Shown here in pieces: positions 47,729 through 56,055 of a DNA stretch of 64,000 nt. Both the position numbers and the translations under genes were made by a program. The stretch covers positions 4,836,001-4,900,000 of the forward strand of contig NZ_AP031573.1 in the NCBI RefSeq assembly GCF_041154745.1. Direction: 5' to 3'. Source of the stretch: Flavobacterium sp. CFS9. GTDB lineage: Bacteria; Bacteroidota; Bacteroidia; Flavobacteriales; Flavobacteriaceae. The notes below the pieces were generated by a model. The model worked only from the letters and a program-made list of their open reading frames with translations. It made no database searches and was not told where the DNA came from. Within the stretch, counting starts at the first letter, position 1. Each line of letters opens with the position of its first letter.

Positions 47729-48748
47729 CTATACTCCGTCGCCTATACAGATAGGCTTTGCAACTAAACCTTCTATAATTCGAATGATTTTATTATTCTC
47801 TTCTTTTGATCCGATTGTTATTCGAAAAAAATCAGGATAATTTCTAACTTTACCAATTATTATCTCTGAATCAATACATCGCTGTGTAAATTCATTCTTT
47901 AAGCTCTCATTGTAAAACCGAATCGGAATAAAATTTCCATGAGATTTAGAAACCTTAACATCCTTGTCTAAAAGCATTTCATTTAAAGTATGAAACATTT
48001 CTTCACGAGCTTCAATAATTCTTTCAATTCTAGGTTGAATAACTTTCTCAAAATTATTGATTAACACTTTGGCGGAAATAATAGTAAACGGTGAGAACTT
48101 ATAAGGAAGATCATTTTTTTTCAATTGTTTCTTGATCGTATCTGAACAAATAGCATACCCTAATCTAATTGCTGCAGCTCCTAAAGCTTTCGAGAATGTT
48201 TTCAAAACAATGACATTGTTATATTTTTGAATCAAATGTGCGTATGAATCATTCGCAAATTCTGCGTATGCCTCATCGATTAAAAAAACACTGGATGGAT
48301 CGTTAGCTACTTCAGTTTCTACAAATATTGGATCAATTAAAGTTCCTGTTGGATTGTTTGGTGTACAAAACACATAAATTGAATTCTTACCTCTGGGAAA
48401 CCCCACATAATCGTAATCCAATTCATTATTAAAACCCCAAGTTATATGATTTAGATCGAATAATTTTGGACAAATATCAAATAGTTCGAAACTTGGATCT
48501 GGTGTAACAATTCTATTATAGTGCTTTGAAAGCTCCCCTAAGAATCTCATAATTAAGCCCGAAGACCCATTCCCAAGAATCAATGAATCAGCAGGAACAC
48601 TATTTAATTGAGCAATTAAAGCTATTAATTCTTGTGGCTCAGCAACTGGATATCTGTTCCAGTCAGAAATTATTAGCTTACTAATTACCTCTTCCTTGAT
48701 ACTTTTTGGGAGATCAGACGGGAACTCGTTTTTATCTAAAGAAATCAT
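47729..48748 (-). CDS. HisC-like class I/II aminotransferase
   Basis: 339-aa PLP enzyme of the histidinol-phosphate aminotransferase family. It has the N-terminal LDKNEFP, GNGSSGLIMRF (cofactor phosphate side), CTPNNPTGT, FLIDEAYAEF and TFSKALGAAAIRLGYA, with the Schiff-base Lys near residue 186. It is the last gene of a four-gene minus-strand unit, starting 18 bases after the FAD oxidase stop. The setting with an oxidase and a VOC protein, not with histidine genes, argues for a specialised amino acid pathway. A biosynthetic HisC role is possible but unlikely here. The substrate is unknown. Confidence 0.82.
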   Translation of the reverse strand: MISLDKNEFPSDLPKSIKEEVISKLIISDWNRYPVAEPQELIALIAQLNSVPADSLILGNGSSGLIMRFLGELSKHYNRIVTPDPSFELFDICPKLFDLNHITWGFNNELDYDYVGFPRGKNSIYVFCTPNNPTGTLIDPIFVETEVANDPSSVFLIDEAYAEFANDSYAHLIQKYNNVIVLKTFSKALGAAAIRLGYAICSDTIKKQLKKNDLPYKFSPFTIISAKVLINNFEKVIQPRIERIIEAREEMFHTLNEMLLDKDVKVSKSHGNFIPIRFYNESLKNEFTQRCIDSEIIIGKVRNYPDFFRITIGSKEENNKIIRIIEGLVAKPICIGDGV

Positions 48749-48766
48749 AATCTAAATTGAATTATT

Positions 48767-50638
48767 TTATTTATGAAATATATTTAACATGGAGCGAAAG
48801 GTATTTTTAGGGTCGAACTTTATTTTACCGGCTGTCATATCAGGCCATTGATTTCCAAAATGTATCGCCCATTCTTCTGGGTTTCCAGGTTTATTAATAC
48901 TGTCGCAAGGATATCTGTTTCCTCCATATTTTAAAGCAATTTGATACAATTCATTGTTTAATTCACTTAAATATTCTACACGCTCTTTTGTATTTGGATA
49001 AGCATTTCTTAATATTCCAATAAAGTAAAAATCCTCCTCAGGCTTTACAAATAAAGGAGTTTGAATGCTTGACGATTTCATTGGAATAAAAAGTACAGGA
49101 CCATCACTCATATCTGCAGCTTTATGCATCAATTGAAATTCATTCATAAAACCAGAAAACTGTGAAAACGGTATAAAAGCAGCTAACTCCGGATGAGCTG
49201 TTTTCCCTTTCTCCTTTTCGGTAATTATTAAGGGTGGTTCTTTTGTTACGTAACTAAAAAAATCTTCCTGATAACTATGTTTTAAACCATTCAAAGGGAT
49301 TTCCTTTTCTAAAAAACATTGATCTTCATATTCATACTGTACCAATTCTACAAAAAAGCTAAACTCCTCTTCGTTTTTGCATTTTTCAGCAAAGTACCCG
49401 CGATTTTCTGTAACAACGGTTTGCCCCATTTTCTTTTCAAATTCCACCCTTGTATTGGGAATTAAAAAAGCATGTATGCATTCAAAATCAGGTTCTTTTA
49501 GCAGTTGAGTACTTAAATCATGAAACTCCTTAACATTATCAATAAGTAATTTTGTAACGTGCATTATTTTTGGAGCATGATTTAATTTCATTTTAACCTT
49601 TGTAATTACTCCAAACTGTCCCAATCCAGACCTTACAAGGTTAAAAAGATCACTATTCTCAGTACGCGAACATATTCTAATTTCACCATCGCCAGAAACA
49701 ACTTCTAACTCAAGAACATTATCTGCCTGGATTCCAGAATTATGACTCATAAAGCCCAATCCTCCAGTTGAAATGGTTCCTCCTACAGTCAATTTTTGCC
49801 AATCTGTAAGCGTGGGTGGGGTTGCATTTAGTTTTAACGTTTCTCTTACAAGTTTTTCCCAGGTAATACCCCCTTCTACAACAACAGAACCCGTTTTTCC
49901 ATCAAAATCTATTGAAAGAATCTTATTCATGGTCTTGATATTAATAACTATACCCAGATCTATTAGACACTGACCACTTGCCGAATGAGACATCCCTCTT
50001 GTGTTAACTGGAATTTCGTTTTTATTACAATAATTTATTATCTTTTGTACGTCTTCTGTTGATTTAGGGTTCAAACACCCAACAGAATTTACAGTAATCA
50101 TTTGTCCAAAATCTGTTTTCAGCTTTTCTAAGACATCTTCTTCGTTACTGAATTTTCCTTCGAATTTAGGTAACACTTGCTCTGTCATTAACCTATTTAT
50201 TACGTATTCTTTCATTATCTTTTTCTCAGATTCCGTCAGTTCGTATTTTCCATCATTTAGAAATTGTTCCAATATTTTAAACTCAACGTTTAATAAACTT
50301 TGAAGAGCTAATAACTTTTTACTTAAAGCAGTGGAAGGAATAAATACCTCCACACTCACTTTACCATTGATTCCATTTCTTATTAAAAACCGAAATTGTT
50401 TTTTAATTTCCCCTTCTAAAATCCATGTAAAATCTAGAAAATCATCTAAATAATGATTCTTATTGGTTACACTTATTTTTGTTTTTTCTCCGGTAGAGCT
50501 AGTAATTTCATAGCACACATCTTCAATTACAACCAAATTGGTATGTATCGTCCAATATTTAAGATTAATAGGCTTTTTTAAAAATTCTATTAATTTTACT
50601 TTTTCAATTAAAACTTCTACGCTAAAAATTTTAGTCAT
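48767..50638 (-). CDS. FAD-linked oxidase, cytokinin-dehydrogenase-like, with extra N-terminal domain
   Basis: 623 aa. From about residue 185 it is a VAO/PCMH-type flavoprotein: TRGMSHSASGQ with a His near 218 at the usual covalent FAD site, QKLTVGGTISTGGLG, and RSGLGQFGVITKVK. It ends in FDPKNTF, much as cytokinin dehydrogenases do. The first ~150 residues are not part of that family. Their pattern (a W/F-rich beta region, then a C-terminal amphipathic helix, ALSKKLLALQSLLNVEFKIL) suggests an SRPBCC/START-like ligand-binding domain; this is an inference. Its start overlaps the VOC gene stop by 8 bases, so the two are translationally coupled. The substrate is unknown; oxidation of a small amine or hydroxy acid would fit. 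Confidence 0.8.
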   Translation of the reverse strand: MTKIFSVEVLIEKVKLIEFLKKPINLKYWTIHTNLVVIEDVCYEITSSTGEKTKISVTNKNHYLDDFLDFTWILEGEIKKQFRFLIRNGINGKVSVEVFIPSTALSKKLLALQSLLNVEFKILEQFLNDGKYELTESEKKIMKEYVINRLMTEQVLPKFEGKFSNEEDVLEKLKTDFGQMITVNSVGCLNPKSTEDVQKIINYCNKNEIPVNTRGMSHSASGQCLIDLGIVINIKTMNKILSIDFDGKTGSVVVEGGITWEKLVRETLKLNATPPTLTDWQKLTVGGTISTGGLGFMSHNSGIQADNVLELEVVSGDGEIRICSRTENSDLFNLVRSGLGQFGVITKVKMKLNHAPKIMHVTKLLIDNVKEFHDLSTQLLKEPDFECIHAFLIPNTRVEFEKKMGQTVVTENRGYFAEKCKNEEEFSFFVELVQYEYEDQCFLEKEIPLNGLKHSYQEDFFSYVTKEPPLIITEKEKGKTAHPELAAFIPFSQFSGFMNEFQLMHKAADMSDGPVLFIPMKSSSIQTPLFVKPEEDFYFIGILRNAYPNTKERVEYLSELNNELYQIALKYGGNRYPCDSINKPGNPEEWAIHFGNQWPDMTAGKIKFDPKNTFRSMLNIFHK

Positions 50639-51578
50639 GTAACAAGGTTAACGGATAACCGGCATATTCTTTCTCTAACTTTATGCTTCCTCCCTGAACT
50701 GTAAAATCTAAATTCAAAGATTCAAGAATATTTTTGCTTTTCTCAAAATTGAATGTTTTTAATGCTAATTCTACCGGAATAACTCCGTTTTGAGAGTCCT
50801 GAATTTCACTTAATCTCAAAAACTTATCCTTTTCATGAGGATTAATCATTTTTTCACCTTCTATATTAAACCCTAAAACACTGTTTAAAAAGTTTTTTGC
50901 ACTTTGAACTTCGGCAACGTTAATTTGAATATTATCAATTCTATCCACTTCAATACACTCACTAACTTCAAAATAATTTGTTTTATCTAAAGACTTAATA
51001 TCATCATCGTTTTTTAAGTTAGGATCATCTAAATATGACTTCATAGTATTTGCTAATCCTGACATATTATCATGTGTAAAGAAACCTTGTTTCTCAGAAG
51101 TTTTATCCTCCGTTTCACTTTTTCTTTCTATCAACTCAATGAAGACACCTGTATACTTATTTGAAATAAAAAATTGTCTCAATCCTGATAACGGATCTCT
51201 TAATATCTTATCTGAAGTCATTTCTATTCCTTTAGTTACTAATAGCTCAAAAATATCTTCAATATCATCTACTTCAAAAGCTACATGGTGTATACCTTGT
51301 CCAAACTTCTCATAGAACTTATGAAAAATAGACTCCTTAGTTAAACCTTCAGTTACCACCATTACTCCTTTTTCATTATTTGGCCACCCAAGAACATAGT
51401 TCAGCATATCATGTTTACCTTCTGAAGCTGAACCTGCATTAACTAAAATTGTGTTTATTAACTTGTACCCTAACACATTTTGATGAAAGTCAGAAACAAC
51501 TTTGGCATTAGGTACAATCAAAGTATAATGATCTATATTAAAACATTTAATTGGAAAATCTAATTTTTGTTTATTCAT
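50631..51578 (-). CDS. Double VOC-domain protein (glyoxalase / HPPD superfamily)
   Basis: 315 aa with two vicinal-oxygen-chelate units. The first (about 12-155) keeps a plausible metal triad: His17 (NIDHYTL), His97/98 (GIHHVAFEVDDI) and a Glu near 148 (VFIELIER). The second (about 210-315) begins DRIDNIQINV, with Asn where the ligand His should be, and seems degenerate. The GIHHVAFEVDDI form is commoner in glyoxalase/methylmalonyl-CoA-epimerase-type proteins. In 4-hydroxyphenylpyruvate dioxygenase and hydroxymandelate synthase the catalytic domain is the C-terminal one, opposite to here. The gene lies between the thioredoxin-like lipoprotein and the FAD oxidase in one operon. A dioxygenase, an epimerase or a binding protein are all possible. 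Confidence 0.75.
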   Translation of the reverse strand: MNKQKLDFPIKCFNIDHYTLIVPNAKVVSDFHQNVLGYKLINTILVNAGSASEGKHDMLNYVLGWPNNEKGVMVVTEGLTKESIFHKFYEKFGQGIHHVAFEVDDIEDIFELLVTKGIEMTSDKILRDPLSGLRQFFISNKYTGVFIELIERKSETEDKTSEKQGFFTHDNMSGLANTMKSYLDDPNLKNDDDIKSLDKTNYFEVSECIEVDRIDNIQINVAEVQSAKNFLNSVLGFNIEGEKMINPHEKDKFLRLSEIQDSQNGVIPVELALKTFNFEKSKNILESLNLDFTVQGGSIKLEKEYAGYPLTLLHD

Positions 51579-51622
51579 TAGTTGTATGTTTTGAATTTAA
51601 TCTTAATCTTCTCTATAATAGT

Positions 51623-52465
51623 TTACTCTTGTTTCGAATATAACTGACTCCTAACTTTATCGATCATGATCTTACTTTTTGAAAACCCTTGGGAAATAAC
51701 TGAAATTTGACCATTTGACTCCAGCAACACCGTAGGAAATGATCTAACCCCCATTTTGCGAGCAAATTGAAAATCTGATTTCACTAACTCTTTTATTTCA
51801 TTAGATTCAAATTTTTCTTTAAATACTTCCTTTTTAATTCCAAATTCCTCTACAAAATCTAAGTAAGCTTCAACATAATTTGTATTACTATTATCTAAAT
51901 AAAAGGCTTTTTGCACTCTCTCATAAAATTCATTTTCTACTTCAGGAGCAAGCTCTCTCATTACGACTACAGCTCTGGAAGGAGGTTCTGTATCAAGGAT
52001 AAATGAATTATCATATAGTACCTTATTATTGATAGGGAGCCCGGTCACTTTAGCCAGGTTATCAAAATGCGGTAGTAAATAATCTTTCATGTTAGTAATT
52101 GGCTCTGTCCCATAAGGTCTAAGCCCTCCTAATACCAATTGAAAGTCTAATACTCCATCAAACTCTTTTTTCAACTCCTTAATTTCTGATGAAAATGCCA
52201 AACAAGTGGAACATATTGGGTCTCCCACATAAATCAATTTCCCACTTTTAACACCTGATAATGAAGATTCGATCTCGTCTTTGGAATTGGAAGATATTGT
52301 ACACATTCCGGTATTCAAATCACACGCAAAACCGTTATCGTAATCTGTTTTTTTAGTATTAGTAGTATTTTCCATAGCTTTTGAAGTGTAATTTTTGATT
52401 AGCGAACAACTAAGAATCATAGCACAAAACCCGGCTACAATCCAGAAAAAAAATCTCGCTTTCAT
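51623..52465 (-). CDS. DsbA/FrnE-like thiol-disulfide lipoprotein
   Basis: 280 aa. The N-terminal hydrophobic stretch ends in AMILSC, a lipoprotein signal with Cys20, so the protein is probably anchored in the cell envelope. A thioredoxin-fold domain follows with DPICSTC (CxxC near 84-87) and the cis-Pro loop SFPTV near 244. The DPxCSxC form resembles the FrnE branch of DsbA-like proteins. A second pair of Cys (ACDLNTGMC) lies between the signal and the domain. It is the first gene of the unit that continues with the VOC protein, FAD oxidase and aminotransferase, and is divergent from an HxlR regulator. It probably handles thiol redox chemistry in the periplasm. Confidence 0.82.
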   Translation of the reverse strand: MKARFFFWIVAGFCAMILSCSLIKNYTSKAMENTTNTKKTDYDNGFACDLNTGMCTISSNSKDEIESSLSGVKSGKLIYVGDPICSTCLAFSSEIKELKKEFDGVLDFQLVLGGLRPYGTEPITNMKDYLLPHFDNLAKVTGLPINNKVLYDNSFILDTEPPSRAVVVMRELAPEVENEFYERVQKAFYLDNSNTNYVEAYLDFVEEFGIKKEVFKEKFESNEIKELVKSDFQFARKMGVRSFPTVLLESNGQISVISQGFSKSKIMIDKVRSQLYSKQE

Positions 52466-52498
52466 TGTTTTTTAATTTTATTTTTATATGTGATTACA

Positions 52499-52506
52499 CA
52501 AAGTTA
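52499..52506 (-). promoter_or_regulatory. -7-like promoter box for the thioredoxin-like operon
   Basis: Minus-strand TAACTTTG matches the Bacteroidetes -7 consensus TANNTTTG. It lies 34 bases upstream of the lipoprotein ATG, leaving a short leader. No good TTTG -33 box is evident. Confidence 0.45.
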
Positions 52507-52519
52507 AACACAAATAGTA

Positions 52520-52527
52520 TATTTTTG
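52520..52527 (+). promoter_or_regulatory. -7-like promoter box for the HxlR regulator
   Basis: TATTTTTG matches TANNTTTG and lies 61 bases before the regulator ATG. It faces the minus-strand box 13 bases away, so the two promoters are back to back. Confidence 0.5.
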
Positions 52528-52533
52528 GCATGT

Positions 52534-52549
52534 GTTTCCTACAGGAAAC
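52534..52549. promoter_or_regulatory. Palindromic operator candidate
   Basis: GTTTCC-TACA-GGAAAC is a perfect inverted repeat just downstream of the plus-strand -7 box, where transcription would begin. A winged-helix dimer such as the divergent HxlR protein could bind here and repress itself, and perhaps the operon on the other side. Confidence 0.5.
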
Positions 52550-52588
52550 TGGTTTATTAGAAGAAACTAACTACATTAACCTACTAAA

Positions 52589-52948
52589 ATGAAAAAAGAA
52601 ATTATTCTAACACAAGAGTGTAATCGAGAAATAAGAGCCATTTCAGATACTATGGAAGTATTATCTGGAAAATGGAAGATCCAAATCATTGCCACTCTGC
52701 TTATACATGGCAAAATGCGATTCATGGAGTTAAAGAAGACAACGAATGGCATTGGGGCTAAAAAACTATCTAAAGATTTGGAAGAATTAGAAATAAACAA
52801 ACTTATTACAAGAACAGTAATGAACACTAAGCCTATAACTGTAGAATACGAAATCACTCCATATGGAGAAAAAATGGAGCCCTTAATTCATAAAATTACT
52901 GAATGGGGTCTAAAACATCGAGAATATATATTTAAGAAAAATAACTAA
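52589..52948 (+). CDS. HxlR-family winged-helix transcriptional regulator
   Basis: 119 aa, typical length. It shows the family pattern: N-terminal ECNREI with Cys11, then MEVLSGKWKIQIIATLL, RFMELKKTTNGIGAKKLSKDL (recognition region), EYEITPYGEKMEPLI and a C-terminal helix. Some HxlR proteins (YodB, HypR) sense electrophiles or disulfide stress through an N-terminal Cys like this one. The gene is divergent from the DsbA-like operon over 123 bases that hold opposing promoter boxes and a palindrome, so it likely controls that operon. Redox sensing is an inference from the Cys and the neighbour. Confidence 0.92.
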   Translation: MKKEIILTQECNREIRAISDTMEVLSGKWKIQIIATLLIHGKMRFMELKKTTNGIGAKKLSKDLEELEINKLITRTVMNTKPITVEYEITPYGEKMEPLIHKITEWGLKHREYIFKKNN

Positions 52949-53107
52949 GCCCTTTAGTATAATTTCAATTCCACCTAATGTTCGTCTCGCAGACTAAAAA
53001 CTTTTAAAACCTGATGCATTTTGTATTCCACGCGTTTTTATTATTTCTTCAACATCCTTGTAACTCAATGTAAATCTCAATTTAAAATAAGCAGCCTGAA
53101 GTTTCAA

Positions 53108-53340
53108 CCATTGGTCTCATGTGTTCTTAGAAAATATATTACTGTAAACTGCCATTTTTCAATTAAAATTGAATGAAATTTTGTTTGTTTTTGGTTTGCG
53201 ATAATTTGTTAAAAGTTAGCTTTAAACTTGTGCCTCGAAGTCTGAAATCCCAGTAAATATTGGGTTGTTAATTTCTGTATAAGGAAGTAATATGACAAAA
53301 TAACACAAGACAACTACAAGTAAACGAGTTAAAATATTTA
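53108..53340 (+). repeat. Dispersed noncoding repeat, truncated copy
   Basis: Second copy of the element at 44987-45224, same orientation, with scattered substitutions and a short deletion near 53149. It keeps the left arm of the terminator stem (AACGAGTTAAAATATT), but the right arm and T run are missing. Transcription would not stop here. The rest of the 52949-53368 gap shows nothing else. Confidence 0.78.
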
Positions 53341-53368
53341 TTTTGCTTAGATCAAATTTGTTAAATTT

Positions 53369-54118
53369 TTATCTTGCTTTAATAACATATAACTCATTTG
53401 GGCCATAACTTTTGTGTCTTACAAAAAAAGCAACGTCTGCTATTTTTTGAAATTCCACAGGCAGTTGGTAAACACTCGTATTCAATTCATAATCCCATTT
53501 TCCATAGGTATTCGAAAAAAAATTTTGAGCAAATACTTCCTCTATTTTGAGTTTTAAGATTTCTGTTTTCATTTTCAAATCAATATACGCAGTTCCTTCC
53601 CAAGTCATATTTCTGCCCGTACCGGTGGGACTACCATATCCTCTAAAAGGATTCCAACTGTAACAATATCTCTCTTTTGAAAAATATAGAACATCGGCCA
53701 TTTTATTATCGTAGAGAAGATTTTCTTCTAATTTTATACAATGTTCAAATTCTTTTTGTTGTTCCTTTTCTTCTGCAGATTCCGTTTTTGAAACTAAAAC
53801 TCCACTCTTATCAAATACATAAGTGCAATTGCTTATTATAGCTTCCCCTTTTTGTTCATCATAATATTGATGTTTCAATGGAAGAATGAATTTATAGTTT
53901 ATGGTATCAAAATTTATATTTTCGGATACTAAATCTTGTGGAATAACTTTTGAGACCGGAAATACAACATAATTTTTAGCAACAATGCCTTCTTGGTAAT
54001 TTTTGTACGTCGTATCATAGCGTATTTTATAATACATTATTGATACTTTGTTAATTACAAAGAGCATTGCAAAAGGCATAAAAATCAATAATACTATAAT
54101 TGTGATTTTTTTTGTCAT
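53369..54118 (-). CDS. Hypothetical membrane-anchored protein
   Basis: 249 aa, not recognised. The first ~27 residues are a strong hydrophobic segment (signal anchor or uncleaved signal). The rest is polar with no membrane span, and probably lies in the periplasm. Several Cys (for example SNCTYVF, ERYCYSW) are spread through it. It is the last gene of the minus-strand array of small envelope proteins and reads toward the truncated noncoding repeat, without an obvious terminator. Confidence 0.75.
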   Translation of the reverse strand: MTKKITIIVLLIFMPFAMLFVINKVSIMYYKIRYDTTYKNYQEGIVAKNYVVFPVSKVIPQDLVSENINFDTINYKFILPLKHQYYDEQKGEAIISNCTYVFDKSGVLVSKTESAEEKEQQKEFEHCIKLEENLLYDNKMADVLYFSKERYCYSWNPFRGYGSPTGTGRNMTWEGTAYIDLKMKTEILKLKIEEVFAQNFFSNTYGKWDYELNTSVYQLPVEFQKIADVAFFVRHKSYGPNELYVIKAR

Positions 54119-54176
54119 ATTACGTAAATCGAAGGTTTAAAAATCTTAAAGTCAATCCGTTTTACTACTACCTTTA

Positions 54177-54938
54177 TTAATTGGGCCCATCTATTATTGG
54201 CTTCGAATCTAATTTAAATTTATTGGTTTTTACATTAAATTTAATGGTTAAATAACCGCCCATTCTTCCTATATCGTTCCAGACAATCAACTCTTTTTTC
54301 TTATTACCAGTTACTTCAACGTTATCGAAAATAATAGTTCTTATGTTACCTGTTACTGTTTTTATTTTTGAAAAATCAATTGTTTGAAAAACAGTATTGT
54401 CATTTTTATTGATTATTTTCAATTTGTCCATTTGTGTCTGATCGCTATTCTTCTTTTTGGAATATATACCAATAAAATAGAATTCTGTTAGGGAGCCCGC
54501 CTGCAAAATTTCAATATCATTAAATTCATTTTCTTCTGTTTGATCAATTAAAACAGAAGTATTGATTAATTCTAATGACAAATGCTGATTTGTCGAAAGA
54601 TTTGTCCAAACGCCAACGCATTTCTCTTTAGAAAATTCAAATTCAAATCTAGCGGTGTATTTTTCATTACTGATTTCATACAATAAAATTTTATTCTTTT
54701 TAAAATCAATTACACCTTCAAGTCTGATTGGGGTGTTACGTTTGTCATATTTATAAACTCCAATGAGATTCAAGTGTTTTTTGTTTTTTGCTCCAAAATA
54801 GCCTTCCTTTATTTGGAAGGAAAGAGAAATAGGATATTTATCAATTTTACCTTTGTAGCTAAAACATTCGTACCAGCCTGCATAAGTTTTTGTTACGATG
54901 ATTATAAATATCAAAATTGAAAGTATTGATTTCTTCAT
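54177..54938 (-). CDS. Hypothetical secreted protein
   Basis: 253 aa, unknown family. A clean signal peptide (MKKSILSILIFIIIVTKTYA, cleavage probably after TYA) is followed by a beta-rich domain that starts YECFSYKGKIDKYPISLSF and continues with short alternating strands. No catalytic motif is visible. It lies 58 bases upstream of the 53369-54118 gene and 55 downstream of the next, so the genes may be co-transcribed. Confidence 0.78.
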   Translation of the reverse strand: MKKSILSILIFIIIVTKTYAGWYECFSYKGKIDKYPISLSFQIKEGYFGAKNKKHLNLIGVYKYDKRNTPIRLEGVIDFKKNKILLYEISNEKYTARFEFEFSKEKCVGVWTNLSTNQHLSLELINTSVLIDQTEENEFNDIEILQAGSLTEFYFIGIYSKKKNSDQTQMDKLKIINKNDNTVFQTIDFSKIKTVTGNIRTIIFDNVEVTGNKKKELIVWNDIGRMGGYLTIKFNVKTNKFKLDSKPIIDGPN

Positions 54939-54993
54939 ATTCTTTTTTTTCTTTGACTTTGTTTATTAGTACAGCTGAAGCTAATAACCCTGC

Positions 54994-55923
54994 TTAGCTG
55001 TAATTTTTCTTAATCTCGTCCACACTTCTATTGAATCGATCAAAAACTATTTGTTCCTCTACTTCATTCCTTGGTTTCCATTTTTCAATAGTTACCATTT
55101 TATCCTTGCTTATATAAGTTTGACTTGAAATTAATCTGTCTTTCATAGGGTCTCTAAAATTAATATCCGCTTTGGTGTTTAAATACTTCTCTACCATTTG
55201 GGGTATTTCTAAAAAGTATTTTGTTTCCTTGTTAACATCAATTATTTTACTTTGAGAATCTTTTGGAAATAGTTTATTTAACCACCATTGTTTTTCGTGT
55301 TTTATATAAATAGGAACTGCATTCAAATACAGCTTATAACCTTCATAATGTTCTGTAAAATCACTGTTCACAGTGTAATTATAATAGATAATAGCATCAA
55401 CAGATTGCCAACTTATAAAACAATCCTTGTCAAATAGTGGCGTTTTTATAGTAATTCCTTTATCATCAGAAAACAGTTTATCCTGCCTATTTTCTATTTC
55501 TCTTTGTTGTTTTTCAGAAATTGAGAATCCAAACAACAAACCATAAATTAAAATTAATGGTGAAAAAGCAAATAAAGAAACTGTTATCCAGCCAAATAAA
55601 TCGACATTCCATTTTAGTGTAACGATTAAAAACAGCACTATCAGTCCTACTATTGAAAACATTAAAAGTGGAAAAATAAAAAAAACTAAACGTGAATGTT
55701 TCATCATCCATCTCCCTGATTTTATCATTTTTTCGCTATCACCCCATTTCAAAATGTTTTCTTTAAAAATAAATGATAATGAAACGATAATAAAAACAAT
55801 AGGAATTACGTATAAACCAAATGATCTATATCCGCTTTTGAAATAGAAAAAGACTATTGTTAAGCCAAATAATAGTATAAAAATACCTACTAGCTTAGTA
55901 ATTGTTTTTTCATTTAAATTCAT
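54994..55923 (-). CDS. Hypothetical four-span membrane protein
   Basis: 309 aa. Four hydrophobic spans lie in the first half (about 10-30, 34-52, 76-98 and 105-127). A cytoplasmic-looking domain of about 170 residues follows, with FISWQSVDAIIYYNY. That pattern, one Trp-rich strand after a membrane region, recalls PH-like domains of small bacterial membrane proteins, but I cannot name the family. It shares strand and spacing with the neighbouring envelope proteins. Confidence 0.75.
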   Translation of the reverse strand: MNLNEKTITKLVGIFILLFGLTIVFFYFKSGYRSFGLYVIPIVFIIVSLSFIFKENILKWGDSEKMIKSGRWMMKHSRLVFFIFPLLMFSIVGLIVLFLIVTLKWNVDLFGWITVSLFAFSPLILIYGLLFGFSISEKQQREIENRQDKLFSDDKGITIKTPLFDKDCFISWQSVDAIIYYNYTVNSDFTEHYEGYKLYLNAVPIYIKHEKQWWLNKLFPKDSQSKIIDVNKETKYFLEIPQMVEKYLNTKADINFRDPMKDRLISSQTYISKDKMVTIEKWKPRNEVEEQIVFDRFNRSVDEIKKNYS

Positions 55924-56055
55924 ACGGTTTCTTTATACTATGTTTTTATCTGCGAAACTCCGTTTGTAATTTCAATTTTGCTTTTTTATTTCGAATAAAT
56001 AATAAAGGTTTCTATAATCACCTGCTCCATTCTATCGGACATCTCGATAACATTG

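Noticed and set aside
50631..51578. Calling the VOC protein hydroxymandelate synthase or HPPD
   Set aside because: The metal ligands are in the first domain and missing in the second, opposite to those enzymes, and the C-terminal signature was not found.
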